Below, piece after piece: positions 6,966 through 11,688 of a DNA stretch of 11,688 nt; position 1 is the first letter of the stretch, and the number at the start of each line of letters is the position of its first letter. A program made the position numbers and the translations under genes. The stretch lies in NCBI GenBank assembly GCA_039934475.1, contig JBDTMC010000245.1, forward strand, positions 1 through 11,688. Reading direction: 5' to 3'. This DNA comes from JBDTMC01 sp039934475. GTDB taxonomy: Bacteria > Acidobacteriota > Terriglobia > Bryobacterales > Bryobacteraceae. The notes under the pieces are model-generated. The model saw only the letters and a list, made by a program, of their open reading frames with translations, did not search any database and was not told the origin of the DNA.

Positions 6966-7023
6966 AAGTGCGCGCCCCCCCGTCCCGTGAATTTTTTAAT
7001 CGTTCACGGGTGGAGGGGCACTT
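6966..7023. repeat. Large imperfect inverted repeat (hairpin) between gltD remnant and rnpB
   Basis: The 58 bases fold back on themselves. Outer arms aagtgc / gcactt, a C-run (6972-6981) facing a G-rich ggagggg, and a perfect inner stem cccgtgaa (6984-6991) / ttcacggg (7003-7010) around an A/T-rich loop. It lies just 3' of rnpB and just 5' of the remnant ATG. It lacks a following T-run on the minus strand, so it is not a standard terminator. It could be an RNA-processing or attenuation structure, or a small REP-like palindromic element. Confidence 0.6.
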
Positions 7024-7045
7024 AGCGGGCCAAAGAGATGAGAAC

Positions 7046-7432
7046 AGGGCTGCCGGACTATAAGCCGGTTTCTGTATCCTCTTGCGAGGGCAGCAGTCAT
7101 TCGTCTACGCCGGACATTACTGTCCAGCTCTAGCGACCTACCCGGGAGTTCATTGGGACGGGCCGTCCCTCCTCCCCTATTTGGTCTTGCTCCACGTGGG
7201 GTTTACCCTGCCGGATGAATTGCTCCATCCGCGGTGCGCTCTTACCGCACCTTTTCACCCTTACCTGACAGCCGAAGCCGCCCGGCGGTACATTTTCTGT
7301 GGCACTTTCCGTAAAACCCGCTTTGAGCGAGCCCCCCCGGCCGTTAGCCGGCACGCCGCCCTATGGAGACCGGACTTTCCTCTTCAGGTACTAAACGGGC
7401 TAACCCGAAGCGACTGCCAGTCCGACAGCCTA
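7046..7432 (-). ncRNA. rnpB: RNase P RNA, bacterial class A
   Basis: The catalytic RNA of RNase P, which trims the 5' leader of pre-tRNAs. Reading the minus strand, the conserved elements appear in order: the 5' P1 strand GGCTGTCGGAC, GAGGAAAGTCCGG followed by CTCCATAGGGC, the AGGGTGAAAAGGTGCGGTAAGAGCGCACC region (visible as its reverse complement at about 7236-7266), GGTAAAC for pairing with tRNA CCA, CCAAATAGGGG, CCCGGGTAGG, GACGAATGACTGC, and the 3' end CAGAAACCGGCTTATAG running into GTCCGGCAGCC, which pairs with the 5' strand to close P1 (7420-7430 with 7048-7058). The length, about 387 bases, and the presence of the P15 and P6-type elements indicate the common ancestral class. Ends are estimated from P1 and may be off by a few bases. 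Open frames across it are not genes. Confidence 0.95.
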
Positions 7433-7464
7433 ACCCATTGTGGCACATTCCTATCGAAATAGGA

Positions 7465-7493
7465 TTAACCCTGAACCTTTTCAGTAGTATGCT
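7465..7493 (+). promoter_or_regulatory. Candidate sigma70-type promoter for the OmpA/Ig protein
   Basis: TTAACC (7465-7470) and TATGCT (7488-7493) are separated by 17 bases; each matches four of six consensus positions. A transcript would begin near 7500 with a leader of about 60 bases. A small hairpin (tcctat/ataggA, 7449-7464) lies just upstream in the rnpB-ompA divergent spacer. The opposite strand should carry the rnpB promoter, but I see no good match for it. Confidence 0.4.
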
Positions 7494-7503
7494 GATAAAA
7501 GAT

Positions 7504-7533
7504 ACGCTTGGATTAGAAAGAATTGCCAAGCGT
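7504..7533 (+). promoter_or_regulatory. Stem-loop in the leader of the OmpA/Ig gene
   Basis: A perfect 8-base stem, acgcttgg (7504-7511) with ccaagcgt (7526-7533), encloses a 14-base A-rich loop. It sits 14 bases before the GAGGAG ribosome binding site and just downstream of the candidate promoter, so it would be at the extreme 5' end of the mRNA. This is where stability or translation-control structures occur in outer-membrane protein mRNAs; function is inferred. Confidence 0.5.
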
Positions 7534-7547
7534 GCATCAGGGAAATT

Positions 7548-7553
7548 GAGGAG
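7548..7553 (+). promoter_or_regulatory. Ribosome binding site of the OmpA/Ig gene
   Basis: GAGGAG is followed by 7 bases and ATG at 7561. It decides the start: the frame is open back to an ATG at 7363, but that would lie inside rnpB (antisense), while the 7561 start immediately encodes a signal peptide. Confidence 0.8.
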
Positions 7554-7560
7554 AAAACGA

Positions 7561-10500
7561 ATGTTCAAAAGGTTTGCAGTACTGCTGACGTTTTTCTCGC
7601 TAGTGGCCGGGTCCGTGTACGCACAGGGTCTCAACACAAGCGCAAAAGCGACGGATTGGGAGGAAATTAACTTCGAATTCAATTCCTCCGTCCTCACGGA
7701 CGGATACCCCAGCCTGCTCAAGATAGCTGACGCATTAAAGCAGCATCCGGGGTACAAGGTCCGTTTAGAAGGCAATACGGACTGGGTGGGGTCAAACAAC
7801 TACAACGACAAGCTGGGGCTGGCGCGCGCGACCACGGTACGCGATTTTTTAGTTAAGTACGGCGCTGCGGCGGGCCAGGTAGAAGTGGTGAGTGAGGGTA
7901 AGAAGGACCCGAAATACGGCGGCGCCACGGGTAGCATGAAGGGGACGCAGTTACAGCGCTGGATGAACCGGCGCGTAATAACGACGCTATTGAATGATAA
8001 GGGTGAGGCAGTTGGCTCAGGCGGCATGAACGATACCATTCCGGCCTTGGATGCCCTGCTGAAGAAGCAGCAAGAGTGCTGCGATGCGATTTTAAAACGG
8101 CTGGATAAGCTGGACGAAATCGCCGACCTGCTGAAGGGCTTGAAGGCAGAGAACGACAGTCTCCGCAAAGACGTGGACGACCTGAAGCAGGCACAGGGCG
8201 GCCTGAAGCAGCAGGTGGCGGAATTGCCGAAGCCACTGACGAAACAGGAGACGACAGACCTGAGCCGCGAGGCGACGACGGATGCTATCGAAGCGGCCCG
8301 CATGAAGCGGTTCTCTCTGTTGGGATTGAACGCGGGTTCCGACGATATGGGGAACGTGACCTTCACTGGCCGTGGACGGTTCTTCGCGCCGTTCAAAGAG
8401 AAGTTCGCGATTCAAGCGCAAGGCGAGTATATGTACTGGCACGACCGGTCGGAAGGCCAGTTCGACTTGGGCCTTGTGGTTCGACCGGCAACGCACTTCC
8501 AGGCCGGCTTGTTTTCCAGCTTTAAGCACGCCGATTTCCGCGGCATGCAGCAGGGCGGCACGCTGGGCCAAGGTTCGGTCACCTTGGACTACTTGTTCAG
8601 CCGCGGCAAGGTCGGGTTGTTCGGCGTGAAGGGCTTCATGAACGAGGCCGTGCTGAATCGGGAAGTGATCACGCACAACGTGACCGAGGAGACTTATCTG
8701 CGGCTGGTTGACCAGTTCGGCGGCAGCGGCACGGTGTCTCTCTTCGGAAAGGCGTACATGGAAGCAAATCTTGGTTTCCTGAAGAGCCACGTTGGACGGA
8801 ACAGGCCAGGAGGCACGATCCGATTCATCCAGCCGTTGACGGATCACATTGCCTTCACCCTGGAAGGCGGATTCAACGAGACGCTACTGGCGAAAGACTA
8901 CAACGGCCGAGTTGTGGCAGGGATTCAATTCGGGAACTTCATTCACCCGAAGGAGTACCTGGCATCGAACACACCGGTTCCGGTGGACGTGCCACGAGTG
9001 CGTTATGAGTTGTTGACGCGGCGCATCCGCACCGGTTGGGATCCTCCAATCGCCAATGCGGGTCCCGATCAGATCGGTATTCCCTCAGGTTCAGTGAGCC
9101 TGGATGGTTCGGCTTCCTACTCGCCAGAAGGCGACACATTGACCTTCTTGTGGGATCAACTGGCCGGACCGGCCGTGGCGATCCAGAATGCCACCTCTGC
9201 CAGGCCGACCTTCACTGGCGCCGATTCACAAACCTACTCGTTCCGTTTGACGGTGACTGACACGCGCGGCAACAAGGCCGTAGCACGGACGAATGTCACA
9301 ACCAAGGGGACTTCGGCATCGACTGCAGTTCACATCGTGCAATTCGTGGCGACACCCTCTTCGATTCCGGCGGGGCAAGCGGCCACGCTATCGTGGGCGG
9401 TGGAAAACGCGGATACGGTAACAATTAGCGGATTAGGTACGGTAGATCCGCGCGCCGGAACCAGCAGCGTGTCACCGACTTCGACCACCACATACATCCT
9501 GACGGCCAAGAACACAACCAGTGAAGAGAGCAAGTCGGTTGTGGTTACGATCACCGGCGGCGGCCTCCCCGGAGGATTGCCGAAAGTAACCAGTTTCACG
9601 GCGACACCGCCGTCGGTTACGTCAGGCCAGTGTTCCGTCCTATCCTGGTCTACTGACGGAGCAGAGAGCGCGACGATCAGCGGACTGGGCAGCGTGGCCT
9701 TGAGCGGCACGCAGTCAGTTTGCCCGACGCAGGATACCACCTATACGCTGACGGCGACCAATAAGACTGGTTCCACATCAGCGAATCAGACGGTAACGGT
9801 GACCAGCGCCGCGAAGCCAACCATCGTGACGTTCACCGCGACACCGGGCACCATCACCGCGGGCCAGACCTCCACACTAGCGTGGACCGTTCAGAACGCT
9901 ACCAGTGTCCAGATCACCAGCCTGGGCACGGTCAATTTGACGGGATCGCAGGGTGTCTCGCCGACGCAGACCACCACTTACACCTTGACGGCTACGAATG
10001 CGAGCGGACAAACCACGCAGGCGGTGACCGTCACGGTGAACAGCACTACGGTAATCAATCCGACGTTGAGCGGATGCGCAGTCAGCCCGACGGGCAGCGT
10101 GGCCGCCGGCACGCCGGTTAGTTTGAACTATTCGACGATGAACGCAACGGCGGTGACGATTTCCGGGCTCGGTGCAGTAGCCCTGACAGGCCCGGTTTCG
10201 GTAACGCCGCTGGTAACAACCTCTTACACGATTACCGCATCGGGCGGCGCAGGCACTCAGCCGGCTACCTGTTCGCTGACGGTGACTGTGACAGTGCCGC
10301 AACCGCCGACGGCTGTGATTCCGGGAGGATCTATCGAGACCTTCAACCGGGAACTGCCGATCGATGGCAGCGGATCAACCGACCCTCAAGGGCAGCAACT
10401 GACGTACGTCTGGGAATCCCTGAACACTGGAATGGCGATTATGGATCAGGGCAAGCCTGTCACGCGCGTAATCCTAGGTGGAACCTTCGGCGATTACACG

Positions 10501-10587
10501 ATCAAACTCACGGTTAGGAATCAGTCCGGTCTGGAATCACAGCCGGCTTACTTTACGATTCACTTCCGTTCGACGACGATCTTCTAA
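7561..10587 (+). CDS. Secreted OmpA-domain / barrel-like / PKD and Ig-repeat outer-membrane protein
   Basis: A 1008-residue envelope protein. Residues 1-21 form a signal peptide (MFKRF then a hydrophobic core, cleavage after VYA). Residues about 33-143 are an OmpA C-terminal-type peptidoglycan-binding domain: FEFNSS, EGNTDWVGSNNYNDKLGLARA and NRRV. D74 and R89 have the spacing of the diaminopimelate-binding pair. Residues 163-221 are a Leu/Lys/Glu-rich coiled coil with a Cys pair at 173-174. Residues about 247-480 alternate polar and hydrophobic stretches with many aromatics and glycines, like beta strands of an outer-membrane barrel. Then come a PKD domain (495-583), four Ig-like repeats starting near 590, 674, 752 and 832 (ATP...AGQ..TLSW, TISGLG, TTTYTLTA), and a PKD-like end (915-1008). 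It is likely an anchor and adhesin or structural surface protein. Diverges from rnpB; single-gene unit with its own terminator. Confidence 0.85.
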   Translation: MFKRFAVLLTFFSLVAGSVYAQGLNTSAKATDWEEINFEFNSSVLTDGYPSLLKIADALKQHPGYKVRLEGNTDWVGSNNYNDKLGLARATTVRDFLVKYGAAAGQVEVVSEGKKDPKYGGATGSMKGTQLQRWMNRRVITTLLNDKGEAVGSGGMNDTIPALDALLKKQQECCDAILKRLDKLDEIADLLKGLKAENDSLRKDVDDLKQAQGGLKQQVAELPKPLTKQETTDLSREATTDAIEAARMKRFSLLGLNAGSDDMGNVTFTGRGRFFAPFKEKFAIQAQGEYMYWHDRSEGQFDLGLVVRPATHFQAGLFSSFKHADFRGMQQGGTLGQGSVTLDYLFSRGKVGLFGVKGFMNEAVLNREVITHNVTEETYLRLVDQFGGSGTVSLFGKAYMEANLGFLKSHVGRNRPGGTIRFIQPLTDHIAFTLEGGFNETLLAKDYNGRVVAGIQFGNFIHPKEYLASNTPVPVDVPRVRYELLTRRIRTGWDPPIANAGPDQIGIPSGSVSLDGSASYSPEGDTLTFLWDQLAGPAVAIQNATSARPTFTGADSQTYSFRLTVTDTRGNKAVARTNVTTKGTSASTAVHIVQFVATPSSIPAGQAATLSWAVENADTVTISGLGTVDPRAGTSSVSPTSTTTYILTAKNTTSEESKSVVVTITGGGLPGGLPKVTSFTATPPSVTSGQCSVLSWSTDGAESATISGLGSVALSGTQSVCPTQDTTYTLTATNKTGSTSANQTVTVTSAAKPTIVTFTATPGTITAGQTSTLAWTVQNATSVQITSLGTVNLTGSQGVSPTQTTTYTLTATNASGQTTQAVTVTVNSTTVINPTLSGCAVSPTGSVAAGTPVSLNYSTMNATAVTISGLGAVALTGPVSVTPLVTTSYTITASGGAGTQPATCSLTVTVTVPQPPTAVIPGGSIETFNRELPIDGSGSTDPQGQQLTYVWESLNTGMAIMDQGKPVTRVILGGTFGDYTIKLTVRNQSGLESQPAYFTIHFRSTTIF

Positions 10588-10608
10588 GAGGGGACCGCTT
10601 CCCTTACA

Positions 10609-10640
10609 GTCGCGGCTCGGTTACTATACCGAGTCGCGGC
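10609..10640 (+). terminator. First hairpin after the OmpA/Ig gene
   Basis: cgcggctcggt (10611-10621) pairs with accgagtcgcg (10628-10638) with one G-U, around a 6-base loop; two outer pairs extend it. It starts 22 bases after the stop codon. No T-run follows, so it may protect the mRNA 3' end or assist the stronger terminator downstream. Confidence 0.5.
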
Positions 10641-10665
10641 CGTTATCAGCCACCAGTAAGAACAC

Positions 10666-10693
10666 AAAGGGCGGACCACAGGGTCCGCCCTTT
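10666..10693. terminator. Bidirectional intrinsic terminator between convergent genes
   Basis: A perfect 12-base stem, aaagggcggacc (10666-10677) with ggtccgcccttt (10682-10693), and a 4-base loop. On the plus strand it is followed by gtatttg and on the minus strand by GTGTTCTT, so with the A/T base pairs of the stem foot it can end transcripts from both sides: the OmpA/Ig gene and the 74-residue gene. Confidence 0.85.
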
Positions 10694-10709
10694 GTATTTG
10701 CGGAATAAC

Positions 10710-10934
10710 TTAGGAGCGAAGGCCGGCAGCGCCAAGCTGTGCTGTTTGGGTGAAATTTCCCTTAACCGTAACCGCTTGGGCGACGGGCGTTTTGTCGTTC
10801 CACGCGACGGGATATTCACGCAAACAAGTACGGCAACGGTAGTAGCCTTCCACAGGCCACATGATCTCCTCGTGCATTAGTTCGCACCAGGCGTTACCCG
10901 CTTTTGAGATCAAAGAAGAAACAGCACTAGACAT
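10710..10934 (-). CDS. Small CxxC protein of unknown function
   Basis: A 74-residue product not assigned to a named family. The ATG at 10934 is chosen because AGGAGG lies 7 bases upstream; a longer frame back to 11087 has no such site and adds an Arg-rich leader. Visible features are WCELMHEE near residue 16, a YYRCRTCLREYPVAW stretch (CxxC at about 34-37) and a Thr/Ala/Gln-rich tail without charge clusters. The first Cys plus nearby His and the CxxC could form a small zinc-binding knuckle; this is inference. No signal peptide or membrane helix is apparent. It is convergent with the OmpA/Ig gene and ends 16 bases before the shared terminator. Confidence 0.65.
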   Translation of the reverse strand: MSSAVSSLISKAGNAWCELMHEEIMWPVEGYYRCRTCLREYPVAWNDKTPVAQAVTVKGNFTQTAQLGAAGLRS

Positions 10935-10940
10935 CGTAAG

Positions 10941-10949
10941 CCTCCTCCC
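10941..10949 (-). promoter_or_regulatory. Ribosome binding site of the small CxxC protein
   Basis: Reading the minus strand, GGGAGGAGG precedes the ATG at 10934 by 6 bases. This near-perfect anti-16S match supports the short start over the upstream ATG at 11087. Confidence 0.75.
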
Positions 10950-11027
10950 ACGCAGATTGACTTCCGGACCGGTTACTGTCTTGACCCGGGGAGCCCAAAT
11001 CCTACACACATGTGACGCTTTGGAACT

Positions 11028-11056
11028 TCTAAAAGTTGCAAGTATCGGCTTGACAA
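11028..11056 (-). promoter_or_regulatory. Candidate promoter for the small CxxC gene
   Basis: On the minus strand TTGTCA (11056-11051; five of six consensus bases) is separated by 17 bases from TTTAGA (11033-11028; three of six). A transcript would start near 11021, leaving a leader of about 87 bases. The -10 element is weak. Confidence 0.3.
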
Positions 11057-11223
11057 ACGAGTAGAACCGTCGTAACAGTTTCCTCACATTTACGTTTGAC
11101 CGGCACGTCTCTCACCTTGAATTAGTGAAGCGAGAGGCGCAAGCGTTTCATCTAAGGTTTTATCCCTGCGAATCCCTGCGTTGGACGGATAGCTTTTTTG
11201 TATGACCGCTCGGTAACAGAGCG
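11057..11223. other. Intergenic region upstream of the small CxxC gene
   Basis: Nothing convincing is present. There is a short hairpin right after the stop of the right-edge gene (11207-11211 with 11219-11223) without a T-run on the relevant strand, and a tandem 9-base echo (atccctgcg, twice, near 11162-11180). I see no gene or RNA gene. Confidence 0.4.
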
Positions 11224-11688
11224 CTAGCGGCGGCGCAAGTCGACCGAAGCAACGTTGCCCCGGTCGTCTACACGACAGGTGAAAAGCATGTTGCGGTCGG
11301 TGGCGCCGCGGCGGGCTGTGACGAAGCCGGAAAGGCCGGGTTCACCCTGATTGCGGGCGTCGCGGTTGGCATTGCCGCGCGATTGGAATCGAGGGTCCGT
11401 ATAACCGTCGCGATCGAGGCGGGCGGCTACGGCTTCCTGGCAGCGGCGAGCGGGATCGTCGCGATAGCCACCTTCATTCATCGCCTGGATATCGACGTTC
11501 CTGACGCGGCCGGCCGGACCGATGGAACAGGTGTATTGAAACTGCTCGGCACGATTGCCCCGGCGGATCTCAAATACGCCGGAGACGGCGTCGGCGCGCT
11601 GGTTGCCGGGTTGGTCAGATCCGGAGAAACGGAGTTCGCGGCTTCCGAGATCGCGGCAGACTCCTTCTTGCCGGAGGAGGACTGCCAG
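11224..11688 (-). CDS. C-terminal part of a protein with a duplicated Cys-containing domain (5' end outside window)
   Basis: The frame is open from the right edge to TAG at 11226-11224; 154 residues are visible and the true start lies outside. An internal ATG at 11481 falls in the middle of a repeat and is not the start. The fragment holds two similar units, about 1-68 and 83-154. Each has an AV near its start, a Gly/Arg/Asn-rich linker, VSG or LSG, RRG, an aromatic-TC motif (C54, C138), a G-R/N-V turn and a final VDI or VDL. The second unit begins with CQEAV, so C83 and C138 may form a disulfide. Such repeats suggest a secreted or periplasmic protein, but no signal sequence is visible. I recall similar Cys-repeat hypothetical proteins in acidobacteria; no function is known to me. 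Confidence 0.7.
   Translation of the reverse strand: MAVLLRQEGVCRDLGSRELRFSGSDQPGNQRADAVSGVFEIRRGNRAEQFQYTCSIGPAGRVRNVDIQAMNEGGYRDDPARRCQEAVAARLDRDGYTDPRFQSRGNANRDARNQGEPGLSGFVTARRGATDRNMLFTCRVDDRGNVASVDLRRR

Noticed and set aside
7082..7462. Open frames of over 70 residues on both strands
   Set aside because: The stretch is RNase P RNA; the conserved RNA elements and P1 pairing explain it fully.
7363..7560. N-terminal extension of the OmpA/Ig gene back to an ATG at 7363
   Set aside because: It would be encoded antisense within rnpB. The ATG at 7561 has a good ribosome binding site and begins a signal peptide.
11161..11181. Tandem atccctgcg repeat
   Set aside because: Only two copies of nine bases; no array, no spacers and no other sign of a CRISPR or satellite.
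11207..11223. Short hairpin right after the stop of the right-edge gene
   Set aside because: Only five base pairs, and on the minus strand it is followed by an A-run, not a T-run, so it is not an intrinsic terminator.

Overview
The window looks like chromosomal DNA of a GC-rich Gram-negative soil bacterium, most likely an acidobacterium of the Solibacter/Bryobacter type. This is inferred from the gene families, the OmpA/PKD outer-membrane protein, the class A RNase P RNA and the Cys-containing duplicated domain at the right edge. No rRNA or other taxonomic marker is present to prove it.

Left part (1-6586). A fragment of a minus-strand gene diverges from a tightly packed plus-strand operon of six genes. 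In order these are a geranylgeranyl-diphosphate synthase (crtE), phytoene desaturase (crtI), phytoene synthase (crtB), a membrane-anchored sulfite-oxidase-family molybdopterin oxidoreductase, a family 2 glycosyltransferase and a PlsC-like acyltransferase. Consecutive genes overlap by 38, 22 and 4 bases, again 4 bases, and then lie 4 bases apart, so translation is probably coupled. Two starts are non-ATG (TTG for crtB, GTG for the glycosyltransferase), and each has a well-placed Shine-Dalgarno sequence. The simplest reading is a C40 carotenoid made by crtE/crtB/crtI, then modified and decorated with a sugar and a fatty acid. This resembles CruC/CruD in green sulfur bacteria or CrtQ/CrtO in Staphylococcus. 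The molybdoenzyme is the unexpected member.

Middle part (6587-7432). On the minus strand there is a 3'-truncated gltD-like N-terminus whose homology stops about 100 bases from the end of the carotenoid operon. Then comes a large imperfect hairpin, followed by a complete RNase P RNA gene (rnpB, minus strand).

Right part (7433-11688). Divergent from rnpB is a 1008-residue secreted protein. It has an N-terminal OmpA peptidoglycan-binding domain, a coiled coil, a beta-rich barrel-like section, a PKD domain, four diverged Ig-like repeats and a final PKD-like domain. Its leader contains a stem-loop, and it ends in two hairpins, the second a bidirectional terminator shared with a convergent 74-residue CxxC protein. 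The window closes inside a minus-strand gene carrying at least two copies of a Cys-containing domain.
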